A stretch of 64,000 bases of DNA. Origin: Chlorocebus sabaeus (lineage: Eukaryota > Chordata > Mammalia > Primates > Cercopithecidae). The notes beneath the pieces were generated by a model. It had not been told where the DNA came from. It saw only the letters and a list, made by a program, of their open reading frames with translations, and ran no database searches. Location of the stretch: the NCBI RefSeq assembly GCF_047675955.1, contig NC_132927.1, forward strand, positions 63,531,702 to 63,595,701, given 5' to 3'. Below are positions 12,368-24,402 of this stretch, in pieces. A program made the position numbers and the translations under genes. Numbering within the stretch: position 1 is the stretch's first letter; the number at the start of each line of letters is the position of its first letter.

Positions 12368-12522
12368 ACCTTGCTACTCAAAGTGTGGTCTGGAGACCAG
12401 CATCACCAGCATCAGCTGGAGCTTGTTAGAAATGTAGAATCTTAGCCCCTCTACCTCACCCATACTGACCAAATCAGAATCTGCATTTCAAAAAGGTGTC
12501 CAAGTGATTCATGCACACTAAC
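12368..12522 (+). mobile_element. MER5-type hAT MITE, left part
   Basis: TACTCAAAGTGTGGTCTGGA, CACCAGCATCAGCTGGAGC, TTGTTAGAAATGTAGAATC and AAATCAGAATCTGCATTT follow the MER5 body in order. The element continues after the LTR insertion at 12908-12935 (CTAACGTTTGAAAAAGACTG, the expected 'gtttgagaaccactg'-like end). So the MST LTR landed inside it. Confidence 0.7.
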
Positions 12523-12907
12523 TAATATGGTTTGGCTCTGTGTCTTCACCCAAATCTCACCTTGAATTGTAATCCCCATAATTCCCACATGTCAGAGACA
12601 GGACCAGGTGGAGGTAATTGAATAATGGGGGTGGCTTCCCCATGCTATTCTTGTGATAATGAATGAATCTCATGAGATCTGAGGGTTATATAAGCATCTA
12701 AGCATCTAGCATTTCCCCTGCTTACATGTACTCCATCCTGCCACCCTGTGAAGAAGGTTCCTGCTTCTCCTTTACCTTCTGTCATGATTGTAAGTTTCCC
12801 GAGGCTTCCCCAGCAATGAATAACTGTGAGTCAATTAAATCAGTTTCCTTTATAAATTACCCAGTTTCAGGTATTTCTTCATAGCAGTGTGAGAACAGAC
12901 TAATACA
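12523..12907 (+). mobile_element. MST solo LTR with perfect 5-bp target duplication
   Basis: It starts TAATATGGTTTGGC (TG ancestral, now TA) and ends AGACTAATACA. Internal landmarks include CACCCAAATCTCACCTTG, the GTGAAGAAGG block typical of MST rather than THE1, and TTTATAAATTACCCAG. CTAAC occurs at 12518-12522 and again at 12908-12912, which is the 5-bp duplication expected of ERVL/MaLR integration. There is no internal region: the provirus collapsed by LTR-LTR recombination. Confidence 0.9.
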
Positions 12908-12935
12908 CTAACGTTTGAAAAAGACTGAGCTACTG

Positions 12936-14117
12936 TAATTCACAAATTCATTAAACTAGGTCAATGATGCCCAGATGAGAATTTTATTACAAAACAGAAA
13001 AATAAGCAAGAATTAAGGACTTAACCTATGGCTTAACGGGGCAAATAAAAGAAAGGAAAGCTTTGAAATTGCCTCCAGGAGAACAGAATATTTTAGGAGG
13101 CACCATTTGCCCTGACATGAACTCTGGTTCCTGAAGAGCCTTTTGAACAGCAATGCTGTTTTCATTTTACAGGGGTTAAATTGCTGGATGTCATGCTCCC
13201 TACTTACAGTTTACACCTGAAGTGACTGAAATTAAGAAATTTCAGGCTGCTAGTGTCATTTTTCTAGTCATGCTCAGTGTTTTAGTTGTGTTGTCTTACT
13301 GTATATTCTGTACTGTCTTTTAAAAAATTATGGGACATTACTAGAAGCAATCAACTTAAAATAAGCCCTCTCTCTCTATTTCTCTATCTCTCTTTCTCTC
13401 TCCCTTATTTTTTTTTATCCACCCATGTACTGAAAGGCAGTAAGATGTAACAGAAAGATTCCTGAACTGCAAAGCAGAAGACAAAGGTTACAAATTCTAC
13501 CTTTTCCACTTTGTATTAATTAATAGTCACAACACATCGAATTCTTGAATTGTGCCAGGAACCTCAAAATCAGTCCTGAAACAAAACTATTTTTCCAATT
13601 TAAAAATAACGGAATTAAACCTTCAATAGATTAAAATAAAGCATAACTAAAATCACACTGCTAGTAAATGAAAAGGCAGAAATGTCAGACCCTATCTGTT
13701 TAAACCTAAATACCACCAAATTATGCCAGTATTAGGAGAAGATGTGAACAAATTATTTAGATTATTTGAATTCTATTTTTCTTTTCTATGAAATGCTGAG
13801 GGAGCATTTGGAGGTGGTATATTAAACAGACTTTCAGCTTATGCAGAATCCCAAGGTTCAATATCTATAGTCATGCAGCTTCTAAAATCTAATAATTTAA
13901 TTTTCTTCTGACACATACATTTGCCCATGATAATTTTAATCTAAAATGAATAACATAATCTTGTATCCAATTATATAATTAAAATTTTCAAAAATATAAA
14001 ATTATTTGTCACTCTTTTGGACTGATAAGTTTCCACAGTCCACATCAGAAAATATACATGCATACAAAGACCCATTCCCACACATTCTAAAGGTCTATTC
14101 TAACACTCTAGAGCATG
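12936..14117. other. Unassigned, with an imperfect (TC)n tract at 13363-13407
   Basis: Apart from the CT-rich tract I recognise nothing. Sequence near 13990-14117 may be the left edge of the L1M that follows. Confidence 0.35.
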
Positions 14118-15560
14118 GGCTGAAAATAATCAAACAAACTTGGAAAAGAACCAAGATGAAGGAGTTATTCTACCTGATTTTGAGTCTAATTATAAACCTT
14201 CAGTAATGAAGGCATGTGGTACTGGCATCAAGAGAGAGAAATAGAATAGTGTAACAGAATAGTCTAGAAATAAATTCACGCATATATGGCCAATTGGTTT
14301 TCAACAAAGATACAAAAGTAATTCAGTAGAATGAGGATAAACTATTCTATAAATGGTACCAGAACAATTAGATATGTTTGTGCAAAGAAAGAAAAAGGAA
14401 AAAAGAGAAAGAAATTTGACCTATAAATTACAACATATACTAAAATTAATTCAAAATTCATTACAGACCTACATTCAAATCCAAACTGTATGTAAATTAT
14501 AATAAAAATAAAAGAAAACATATTTTTACATTTTATTTTGGAAAGAGTTCTTAAACACAACACAAATAGTATAATCCATAAAGAAAAAGATAATTTATAG
14601 TTCTTAAAATTAAGAATTTCTGTTTATAAAAAGCACTTTTAAGAAAATGAAAAGATGAGCCATATGAAAAAAGAAAGTAACAGCTAATCATATAGTTGAT
14701 TAGTGACTTTTGTCCTGCATCTATTTAAAAACTCTCAAAACTCAGGTATTACAAAACTCCAACCCAGCTTAGAAAATGGGCAAAAGAATGGGCAAGGTGC
14801 TTAAAGAAGATACATGAATGGCAAATAAACATATGAAAAGATACTCAAAACTCTAGGGAATTCAGATTAAAAGTGCATTAAACTACCACTGTAGATAGAA
14901 CTAGTAAAAGGGCTAAAATAAAAAATTCTGACCAGAATAAGGAGTAACTAACTGGGTTGTTCATCTACTGGTAGTAGAAGTGTAAAATTATACTATGATT
15001 TTGGAAAATAATTTAGCAGTTTTATACAGTTATATGTATTTCTCACCCATTCAATCTTAAATATTTACTAAAGAGAAATGAGAGAAAAACTCATAAAATC
15101 TGCATTTTCACAGAAGCATTATCAGTAAAAGCCCAAAACTGGAACCACCCAAAATATCCATTAATAAAATGGATAAATGAATTGCAGTGTATCCATTAAG
15201 TGAAATATTACTCAGGCAACACCAAAGAATGAACTATTGATACATACAACAACATGGGTGCATCTGCAAGCAAATATTCTGAGTAAAATAAACCAAACAG
15301 GAAAGAAGATGCATTATACAATTCTATGTATTTAAAATTCTGAAACAACAAACTGATCTTTATTGATAGACAACAGATCAATGATTGCCTAGTGATGGGA
15401 GGAGGAAAAGGAAAGCTGGATTGCAAAGGGATACAAGGACACTTTTGGGGGTGATGATTATCTTGATTGTGGTTATGGTCTCATAGTATATACATATATC
15501 AAAATGTAACAAATGTAGACTTAAAACATGTACAGTTTGTTATATGTTCATGGACATATG
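14118..15560 (+). mobile_element. Old LINE-1 (L1M class), 5'-truncated
   Basis: It follows the L1 ORF2-to-3' UTR order on the plus strand: GTACTGGCATCAAGAGAG, GAAATAAATTCACGCATATA, AAGATACATGAATGGCAAAT, CATATGAAAAGATACTC, then the 'ATCCATTAATAAAATGGATA' and 'CTGAGTAAAATAAACCA' blocks. The frame is riddled with stops. Right end is lost in AT-rich repeat. Confidence 0.75.
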
Positions 15561-15690
15561 TATATAACATTGATGTACTTCAGTGTTTTACATATCTATA
15601 TCATGATGTATATAACATGTTATATATGTTATATATATTGTATACAATGTAATGATATACAATCATACATTATATATTATAATAAAACAT
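15561..15690. repeat. AT-rich low-complexity tract
   Basis: Dense TATA/ATAT steps with local palindromes. Together with the tract at 16680-16812 it flanks the ERVK LTR, suggesting that the LTR inserted into one AT-rich satellite. Confidence 0.75.
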
Positions 15691-16679
15691 TGGGGTAACC
15701 CAACCCCGATAGTTAATGTGGGTTCTTTTGTATTTCCCTAAGCATCAACTGGTCTGAGAAATAAAGGGAAAGAGTACGAGAGAGAAATTTTAAAGCTGGG
15801 TGTCCGTGGGAGACATCACATGTCGGCAGGTTCCGTGATGCTCCCTAAGCCATAAAACCAGCAAGTTTTTATTAGCGATTTTCAAAACGGGAGGGAATGC
15901 ATGAATAGGGTGCGGGTCACGGAGATCACATGCTTCACAAGGTAGTAAAATATCACAAAGCAAATGGAGGCAGGGCAAGATCACAGGACCACAGGATGGG
16001 GTGAAATTAAAATTGCTAATGGAGTTTCGGCTCGCATTGTCATTGATAACATCTTACCAGGAGACAGGGTTTGAGAGCAGACAACTTGTCTGACCAAAAT
16101 TTATTAGGCGGGAATTTCCTCGTCCTAATAAGCCTGGGAGCACTACGGGAGACCAGGGCTTATTTCATCCCTTCAGCTTCGACAGTAAAAGACAGCCCCC
16201 TCCAAGGGGGCTATTCCTAGGCCTACCCTCAGGGGTGCATTCTCTTTCTCAGGGATGTTCCTTGCTGAGAAAAAAAATTCAGCAATATTTCTCCTATTTG
16301 CTGTTAAAAGAAGAAAAATATGGCTCTTTTCCGCCCGGCTCACTGGCAGTCAGAGTTTAAGGTTATCTCGCTTGTTCCCTGAATATTGCTGCCATCCTGA
16401 TCTCTTTTCAAGGTGCCCAGATTTCATATTGTTCAAACACACATGCTCTACAAACAATTTGTGCAGTTAATGCGATAATCACAGAGTCCTGAGGCAACAT
16501 ACATCCTCCTCAGCTTATGAAGATGATGGGATTAAGAGATTAAAGTAAAGACAGGCATAGGAAATCACAAGGGTATTGATTGGGGAAGTGATAAGTGTCC
16601 ATGAAATCTTCACAATTTATGTTCTTCTGCCATGGCTGTGACTGGTCCCTCCGTTTAGGGTCCCTGACATCCTGCAACA
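15691..16679 (-). mobile_element. ERVK (class II, HML-type) solo LTR, LTR13-like, ~990 bp
   Basis: The minus strand opens TGTTGCAGGATGTCAGGGAC, carries AACATAAATTGTGAAGATTT, the ATTTTGGTCAGACAAGTTGT region, an AATAAAAACTTGCTGG TATA/poly(A)-type region, and ends near GTTGGGTTACCCCA. The length is typical of betaretrovirus-like human/primate ERVK LTRs. I recognise the family by eye as LTR13-like, and the exact name is uncertain. The copy is little decayed, with several CpGs intact (TTCCGCCCGG, GTGCGGGTCACGG). No internal region is attached. A clean 6-bp target duplication is not visible because both flanks are AT-repeat. Frames inside it are chance. Confidence 0.8.
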
Positions 16680-16812
16680 TATATACACACACATACACTA
16701 TATATAGTATATATATAATATCACATATAGTATATATACACATATACTATATATATATACACATATATATGATATATATGTGTGTGTATGTGTATATATA
16801 TAGAGAGAGAGA
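16680..16812. repeat. AT-rich/(TATG)n low-complexity tract with palindromes, ending in (GA)n
   Basis: Runs of TATATA, CATATA and TGTGTA, then a short GAGAGAGAGA. Self-complementary blocks could form hairpins. Confidence 0.85.
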
Positions 16813-19060
16813 GGTTCCTTACATATGTCCTAATAATGAACATCTAACAAACGGCACATTCATTTTACAGGGCAAAGGACACTGGAGTTCTTTTTCACTT
16901 AAGGTTGTGTACAATTCACCTGTATTACCATCTGTAATAATTTATATTTTATGGAAGTAATTTAGTTTTTGGAATAAATTAGTAAATGGCTAATATCATG
17001 GTTTATTTGTGTTTCAATTAGTTTTAAGAACTAATTATTGTATGTGCAATTTCTACCATTTTTGTGTAATTACAGTGTTGGTTTCCTCTGACCTAAGCTA
17101 AGAAGCAATGGTTGATATCAGGTTAGCAGAGTAGGGGTAGAAATCTAGAAAATTTTTGCACTTTAAGCAAAAGTAGATGTGTGTTTTTCTTTTTAATTCA
17201 CATATAAAATCAAAGGGGCATTTTAGGTAACATTTCTAGTTGAGGTAACTTTTTAAATAAATATTGTTTCAAAACATATATATGTCTTATAATAGTTAAA
17301 AATGTGAATAACATTTTTAAAGGTTTGTGATTTTTCTAATTAAAAAATTTAAAAATTAATCTGTACTAATTAAATGCACTATAATTATTTCACTGTTCAA
17401 GTTTGCTTGCACTGCCTCCAATAAATGTTAAAAATGACAAATGTAATAATGTAATAGTTATATGTTGAAATAATTAAATTATAAATGCTAGCCTATAAAA
17501 GTGGATTAATTTTTATAATGCTATAGATAATAATGACTTAATTCCTTGCACTGTGTCAGTACAAATTTCTGTCATATCTCTTATGAAAACAATTGTTTGT
17601 CAACATAATTTTAATATATGTATTAAGTGGTATATAAAAAAAGTATATGTTAGATAACAGGTTGGAAAAGATGAGTAGACAACATTGGGTCATAATGATA
17701 TATATGTTTATATTTGTCAGTTTAATAAATGTGTAACAAATACGTGTGAGTGAATGAAAATATATGTGTCCTCATGAGTCATAAAGTCTTTCCTGGAGCT
17801 CTGGTCTTCCAATCTGTGCTTAAATATGTCAAAGAGTTGTCATTTATTTGCCTTACAGTTTTCCCTGTGCCTGTGGGGGACCAGAAGTAAATTACTTGGG
17901 TTAAAAGTTATAACTCTTATGTCTTGCTAGAACTATGTTCCTTATAATAGTTGTAAAACAATATAAGAATAAAAAATGGATGTGTTTTATCCAACTTTTT
18001 TTTGAGAAACAAAGAGATTAATTTTATCTTAACATAAAATTGCCTCTTTGTGGCAGAAAGTGAGAAGATAGCAAACAGCATAGTTAAGTTGTAGAAGGTT
18101 TGAAGAGTTATGATGTTTATTTACTTTGGTGTAAAATGCTTGCAAACAATGAGTTTGAAAGCATTAAACTGCGTGAAATTTTTACAGAGTTGTTTCAGTG
18201 TTTATGGCTTTATTTATAAGATGAAGACCTGGCTTACTACAGAAAAAAATGTTACATTGGTTGTATAAAAAGGGGTAAAACTATAATTTGGTTTATTTTA
18301 TGTTAAAATAGTTTTTTTTTTTGTAATCTGTGTCTTCTGTGTATTTTGTCTGGATAAGAAGCATTTCTTATACCATGAGATCTTAAATTTGTGTGATCAT
18401 TGTGCATATTCCTAATTTTTTTTAAGAAGTCACTCTTGGAAAAGGAAAGGATCCTAAAAATCTTTGCTACTTGGTTCTGTGTTTGAATATTACTTCAAAT
18501 TTTTTCTCTTTATATGCCTAGAACTTATGTTCATGCTTTTTCTGCTTTGACAATTCTATTTGATATTACTGTTTTCAAATTCAGGCTCCAAATTCACAGT
18601 AACAAAATATCATTTGCACCTCACCTATTTTTGGGGTTTCCCAGGTTGCTCCTGGGCAATGCCAAAAATAAACTCATTCAGTTTAAAAAAGGAGAAGGGT
18701 AGAAATAATTAGGTACGATTGACATTTTTCATATTTTCAATTTACTCAACATCATTGCAAGAGCTGTCCTGTATATCAAACCAACAATATGAGAAGAGCT
18801 GGAAAAATCAAAAGAGAAGTTCAACCTTTCTAGGTTAATTACATACAAGTAAAATGATATCAATATGAATGTATTTACCCAAATGTGTACTTTTTATGTT
18901 TGATAAAAACAAAACATCCTGTTCTTGTACAAACAATGGTGGAAGAACTGTCAACAAATTGATGTTTTAAAAATGTTTTATAACTAAATTCAAATGTAGT
19001 ATCCATGTATTCATGCTCTTTGGCCAATTTTTTTTAAATTATGGGAGTTATGCCCTTTGA
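16813..19060. other. Unassigned, strongly AT-rich
   Basis: No element that I can name. The 62-codon frame at 18514-18702 has no domain. Because a retroviral env remnant follows at 19075, part of this stretch could be older proviral sequence too decayed to read. Confidence 0.3.
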
Positions 19061-19074
19061 AAAGATGGCACAAA

Positions 19075-19400
19075 ATTTGTGCTTGACCTTATATGGAGTT
19101 ATCAGTAAAATCACCTTATCTCTGAAAGGCATTCAGGTCAGCTTTAATTCACTGGCTGGCCAGGGTTGTTATGAATAATAGAATGGACCTAGACTTCCTC
19201 TTTGCAGGCCAAGATGTAGTCTGTGTAATTACTAACACATCCTATTGTACCTTGATTAATATCTTGGACCAACTGGAAAAGTTCATACAAAAATTTTAGG
19301 AAAGTGCCACCTGACTTTGTAAGGTAGTTTCTGATGGTTTATGGATTTGTTCAGCTGGCTGAGTCAGTCCCGGGTAGCATGGTAGAGGTCAAAACCACAG
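19075..19400 (+). pseudogene. Fossil env transmembrane-subunit segment of a class I (gamma-like) endogenous retrovirus
   Basis: This is a dead envelope (fusion subunit) fragment. From 19171 the frame reads an MNNRMDLDFL block, the short immunosuppressive-domain neighbourhood typical of gamma-type TM, followed by a C-x6-x-C pattern in which the first Cys of the usual CC pair is Tyr here. A stop lies at 19297-19299. Upstream, in a different frame, 19095-19165 resembles the heptad-repeat helix (a frameshift lies near 19160). Downstream, around 19345-19385, a DLFSWL block resembles the membrane-proximal region. Frameshifts and stops disable it. No flanking LTR is certain. I infer an old solo env/3' remnant. 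Confidence 0.6.
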
Positions 19401-20077
19401 CCTGGCCCCATCCTATTGGTTGGAACAAGGTTTATGGTAGACTTCATGAAGCACTGTATGAGGCAAATTGAATGACTTTGTTCCCAGCCTCTACTGGCTA
19501 GATTAACTAGAGAGACTGACAGAGTGGTATACACATGTTATTGCTAGAAGCAAAAACAGTCAAGAAACAAGAGGTGCGTATGTTTGGGAGACAAATTTCC
19601 ATGTGTCTTTCACAATTTCTGCACATTTTTCAGTCAAGGCGATAACTACCCTTTTGTTGTGGACTATCTTTTCAAGAATATTTGTATAGCAAAGGAAATT
19701 GGAAGACAGAGATAGTGCTTCACTTAAAATTAAAGGGGAAGAATTTTTTACTGTCCAATATAACGAAGATATGTCTCCCTCTGGTACAAAAGTGTAGATT
19801 CACTTACAGTCCATTTAAAAAGATAGGGGCTCCCCAGGCTTGGGTTTCCTCAGCCAATATACAAATTCCTTTCTGATAAGCATTTGCCAGTTTCCCTTTA
19901 GGTTGCCTCGTGTCTTGATACACAAGGAACTGACACAAACTTTAAGCTCACAGTGTTTTCTGTGATGTGAGTAATAAAGTCCTTTGTATCTGACCCAAGA
20001 AACGGTATCTTTTGCCTGCATCCTTAAAACTGTGACAAGTTAGCTTGTTAGCTTGCAAGTAAGGTAAAATCTCAGGT
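19401..20077. other. Unassigned; possible 3' proviral/LTR tail
   Basis: It lies downstream of the env remnant. At 19960-20030 an AATAAAGTCC signal followed by TGACCCAAGAAACGG resembles an LTR R/U5 region, which would fit the plus-strand order env then 3' LTR, but no clear TG...CA ends are visible. Confidence 0.3.
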
Positions 20078-20091
20078 CTTTCCTAGTTCTT

Positions 20092-20400
20092 TTTTTTTTT
20101 TTTTTTTTTTGAGACGGAGTCTCGCTCTGTCGCCCAGGCTGGAGTGCGATGGCGCGATCTCGGCTCACTGCAAGCTCCACCTCCCAGGTTCACACCATTC
20201 TCCTGCCTCAGCCTCGAGAGTAGCTGGGACTACAGGCGCCCACCACCACACCCAGCTAATTTTTTTGTTTTTGTATTTTTAGTAGAGACGGGGTTTCACC
20301 ATATTAGCCAGGATGGTCTCGATCTCCTCCTGACCTGGTGATCCGCCCATCTCGGCCTCCCAAAGTGCTGGGATTACAGGCGTGAGCCACTACGCCGGCC
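20092..20400 (-). mobile_element. AluY-like Alu, full length
   Basis: It runs from the poly-T start through GAGACGGAGTCTCGCTCTG to GTGAGCCACTACGCCGGCC. It has the AluY-type CACTGCAAGCTCC signature, plus two small internal duplications (a doubled TTTTTGT linker near 20262 and CTCCTCCTGACC near 20325). Target duplication: CTTTCCTAGTTCTT at 20078-20091 and 20401-20414. Confidence 0.93.
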
Positions 20401-20429
20401 CTTTCCTAGTTCTTAATGCTGTTCAGTTC

Positions 20430-20876
20430 TCTTAAAAAATGTGAAGATTTTGAAAACAAAGCTTAGGAATTGTTTCAGATTAAAAGAAACTGAAGAGACA
20501 TAATAACTAAAAGCAATGTATCACATCCTGGATTTGATTTTTGGGCATGGAAAACATATTAGTGAGACATTTGGCAAATCTGATATAAGGTATGTCAATT
20601 AGGTAATAGTCTTGTACTAATGGTAATTTCCCAAGTGTGATCATTTTTCCATATTTTCATGAAAAATAAACAATGACTTATTTTGAGATAAGGGGAATTA
20701 TTTCTGCAATGTACTGCAAAGTTTTTTTACCAGTTTCAGAAAAAATATAAAGAGGAAATATGAAGAAAAAATATGAAGAGAGGAAAAGCAAGAGAGAATG
20801 AACAAATATTTAAATTAATGTGCTAAAGGTTTGCATTTGGAAAATCTGGGTAAATAGTATATAAGAAAGGGAAAAG
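20430..20876 (+). mobile_element. L1M 3' UTR end
   Basis: AAAAGCAATGTATCACATCC, TCCTGGATTTGATTTTTGG, TTAGGTAATAGTCTTGTAC and AATCTGGGTAAATAGTATAT follow the 3' end of medium-age L1M elements. It is contiguous with a different, younger L1 on its right. Confidence 0.6.
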
Positions 20877-23466
20877 TTGAAAACTTTTCCTCTAAAATCC
20901 AGAAAAAGACAAGGATGCCTATTTCACCACATCAATTCAACATAATATTGGAAGACTTAGCCTGAGCAATTAGGCAAGGGAAAGAAATAAAAAGCATCCA
21001 AATGAGAAAGGTTTTATTTGTCAAGCTGTCTCTGTTTGCAGACATATGGTCTTACATATAGAAAACCCTAAAACCTCCACCAAAAAACTGTTAACAATAA
21101 TAAACAAGTTCAAGAAAGTCGCAGGATATAAATTCAAGATACAAACATCAGTAGTGTTTCTATAAACAAATAGTGAAGTATCTGAAAAAATAATTTGGAA
21201 AATAATTCCATTTATAATAGCCACAAAAAATACATAAGATACCTAGAACAAATTGGACTAAGAGGTGAAAAATCTCTACACTAAAAAGTAGAAAACACTG
21301 AAAAAATTTTAAGAAAAATAAAAAACAAAAAATCTATTTCATTTATTTGTATCCTGTGTTCATGGATTAGAAGAAATAATATTCTATGTTCATGAATTGA
21401 AAGAAATAAGACTGTGTAAATGTTTTTCTAACCAAAGCAACTTACAGATTCAATGCAATCCTTAGCAAAATACCAATGACATTTCTTCAGAGAAGTAGAA
21501 AAGAGAAACCTAAAATTCGTATAGAATCTCAAAAGGCCCTGAATAACCAAAGCAATCTTGAACAAAAGGAACAAAGCCAGAAGCATCACACTGCCTGACT
21601 TCAAAATATACTACAAAGCTATAGTAACTAAAACAGCATGTACTGGCATAAAAACACACAGGCCAATGGAACAGAATAGAGAGCCCAGAAATAAATTCAC
21701 ACATCTATGGCCAATTAACTTTTGACGAAAATGCAAAAATACACATTGAGGAAAGATCAATTTATTCAATAAAGTGTGCTAGGAAAATGGAATATCCACT
21801 TACAGAAGAATAAAATTAGACCCTTATCTCCCACCAGATACAAAAATAAATACAAAAATGAGTTAAAGATTTAATGTAAGACCCAAACCTATGATATCAC
21901 TAGAATAAACCATAGGGAAAATGCTTTACGACATCGACCTGTGCAAGGATTTTTTTGAAAAGACCTCAAAAATACAGGCAACAAAAGTAAACTAGACAAA
22001 TTAGATTACATCAATTTAAGAAGCTTCTGAACAGCAAAGGAAACAATAAAGTGAGGATACATCCAACATAATATGAGAAAGTATTTGCAAACTATAGATC
22101 TGCCCAAAGGTTAATATCCAGAGTACATAAGGAGCACAAGCAACTCATTAGCAAAAAACAAAACAAAACAAAAAAAAAACCCACAAATAATCCAATTTAA
22201 AAATAGGCAAAAGATCTAAATAGATGTTTCTCAAAAAGTGACATACAAATGGCTAAAAGTATATAAAAAAAATGCTAATATCATTGACATCAGGAAAATG
22301 CAAATCAAAATTACAATGAAATATCACCTCATTCCAGTTAGAATGGCTATTATTAAAAAAAAGATGGAAAAAAGCAAATGTTGCAAAGATGTGAAGAAAA
22401 GGAAACCCTTATACACTGTTGGTGGGAATGTAAATTAGTATAGTCATGGAAAATAGTATAGAGGTTCCTCAAATAATAAAACATAAAACTACCATGTGAT
22501 CCAGCAATCTTATTGCTGGGTATTTACCCAAAGAAAATGAAACCAGTAAATCAAAAAGATATCTGCACTCTCGTGTTTACTGTAGCACTATTCACCATAG
22601 CCAATATATGCAGTCAACCTAAGTCTTTATCAACAGATGAATGGATAACAAAAGCATAATGTATATACAACCACTATTTAGCCATAAAAAGAATGAAATT
22701 CTGTCATTTGCAACAACCTGTATGAATCTAGAGAACATAATGTTAAGTGAAATAAGCCAGAAACAGAAACAAATATCACATAATCTTACTCATATGCAGA
22801 ATCTGAAAAAGTTGATCTCATAGAAGCAGAGAGTAAACTAGTGGTTACCAGAGGCTGGGACCATAGTGGGAAGGAGGAGGTGGGGGAGAAGTTGGTCAAT
22901 GGATACAAAGTTACCTTTAAATGAGTTCTGGTGCTTTTTATGGAACAGTAGGGTGACTATAGTTAACAATAATCTATATTTCAAAATAGCTAGAAAAAAG
23001 GAGTAAATGTTTTTACCACAAAGAAATAAGTGTTTGAGGTAATGGACTTGCTAACTATCCTGATTTGACCATTATAGAATAAATAACATCTATTGAAAAA
23101 TCACATTGGCCAGGCTTAGTGGCTCATGTCTCTAATCCCAGCAATTTGGGAGACTGAGGTGGGAGTATCACTTGAGTCCTGGAGCTCAAATCCAGGCTGG
23201 GCAACATAGTGAGACCTCATCTCTACAAAAAAACAAACAAAATTCACCAAGTATAATGATGTGGGCCTGTAGTTACAGCCACTCGGGAGGCTGAGGTGGG
23301 AGGATCACTTGAAGCCGAGAGTTCAAGACTGCAGTGAGCCGAGGTTGCACCAGTGCACTCCAGCTTGGGAAACAGTGAAAGACCCTGTTCTGAAAAAAGA
23401 AAAAAAAAACACATTGTATCCTATAAATATGTACAGTTATTACATCCCAATTAAAAATGAAGTTAT
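20877..23466 (+). mobile_element. L1PB/L1MA-type LINE-1, 5'-truncated, with an Alu inside
   Basis: The plus strand carries ORF2 reverse-transcriptase tail text (ATGCCTATTTCACCAC at about 20916, GCAGGATATAAATTC at 21121), the C-terminal region (CATCAGGAAAATGCAAATC, GATGTGAAGAAAAGG, TACACTGTTGGTGGG), the GAACCAGC-type end, and the 3' UTR with AACTATCCTGATTTGACC. The 3' tail resumes after the AluJ at 23410-23466 (ATAAATATGTACAGTTATT). Several stops and indels leave only short frames, such as 22238-22438. Minus-strand frames here are shadows. Confidence 0.85.
23108..23409 (+). mobile_element. AluJ inserted in the L1 3' end
   Basis: It starts GCCAGGCTTAGTGGCTCATG and ends in an A-rich tail. J-type divergence is high. 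The target duplication CACATTG occurs at 23101-23107 and 23410-23416, and L1 text is interrupted exactly there. Confidence 0.9.
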
Positions 23467-23757
23467 GGTGGGGCACAGTGACTCACGCCTGTAATCCCAA
23501 CACCTTGGGAGGCTGAGGCAGGCAGATCACCTGAGGTCAGGAGTTTGAGACTAGCCTGGCCAACACGACAAAACTCGGTCTCTACTAAAAGTGCAAAAAT
23601 TAGCTGGATGTGGTGGCAGGTGCCTGTAATCCCAGCTACTCAGGAGGCTGAGGTAGGAGAATCGCTTGAATCCAGGAAGCAGAGGTTGCAGTGAGCTGAG
23701 ATCATGCCACTGCATTCCAGCCTGAGCAAAACAGAATGAGACTCCATCTCAAAAATT
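23467..23757 (+). mobile_element. AluS, full length
   Basis: It runs from GGTGGGGCACAGTGACTCACG to CTCCATCTCAAAAATTAAA, with both arms present and the CACCTGAGGTCAGGAGTTTG signature of AluS. It lies in the tail of the L1PB/L1MA element. The AT-rich run after it (to 23921) is an extended A-tail/low-complexity region. Confidence 0.92.
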
Positions 23758-23921
23758 AAACATAAATAAAAGTAAATAAAATTAAAAACTATGAAATAAT
23801 TAGATATAATAAAATTAAGCTAAGATTAAAAGTGTTTTAAGTAAAGATAAAATAAAAGTCTAAGTGATAAAAAGAGTATACAGAAATGTCTTAAATGACT
23901 TCAGCAACTTGTAAATTTAAA

Positions 23922-24402
23922 ATTTTTTTTTCATTTTATATATTTTTTCATTATACTTTACGTTCTGGGATACATGTGCAGAAAGTGCAGGTTTGTTACA
24001 TAGGTATACATGTGCCATGGTGGTTTGCTGCACCCATCAAACCATCATCTACATTAGATATTTCTCCTAATGTTATCCCTCTCGTAGTGCACCTCCCCTA
24101 TGGCTGACAGGCCGTGGTGTGTGATATTCCCCTTCCTGTGTTCATGTCTTCTCATTGTTCAACTCCCACTTGTGAGTGAGAACATGCGGTGTTTAGTTTT
24201 TGCTTCTTGTGTTACTTTGCTGAGAGTGATGGTTTCCAGCTTCATCCATGTCCCTACAAAGGACATGAACTCAACCTTCTTTATAGCTGCATAGTATTCC
24301 ATGGTATATGTGCCACATTTTCTTAATCCAGTCTATCATTGATGGACATTTGGGTTGGTTCCAAGTCTTTGCTATTGTGAATAGTGCTGCAATAAACATA
24401 AT
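23922..24402 (-). pseudogene. L1PA ORF2 C-terminal stub and 3' UTR
   Basis: Plus-strand text GCTGCATAGTATTCCATGG (24287-24305) marks the ORF2 end region, and CAGGTTTGTTACATAGG marks the 3' UTR end. Tail is T-rich at 23923-23931 on the plus strand. Confidence 0.85.

Noticed and set aside
16595..16960. 121-codon frame across the LTR edge and AT-rich tract
   Set aside because: Much of it is microsatellite-coded Tyr/Ile/His repeats.
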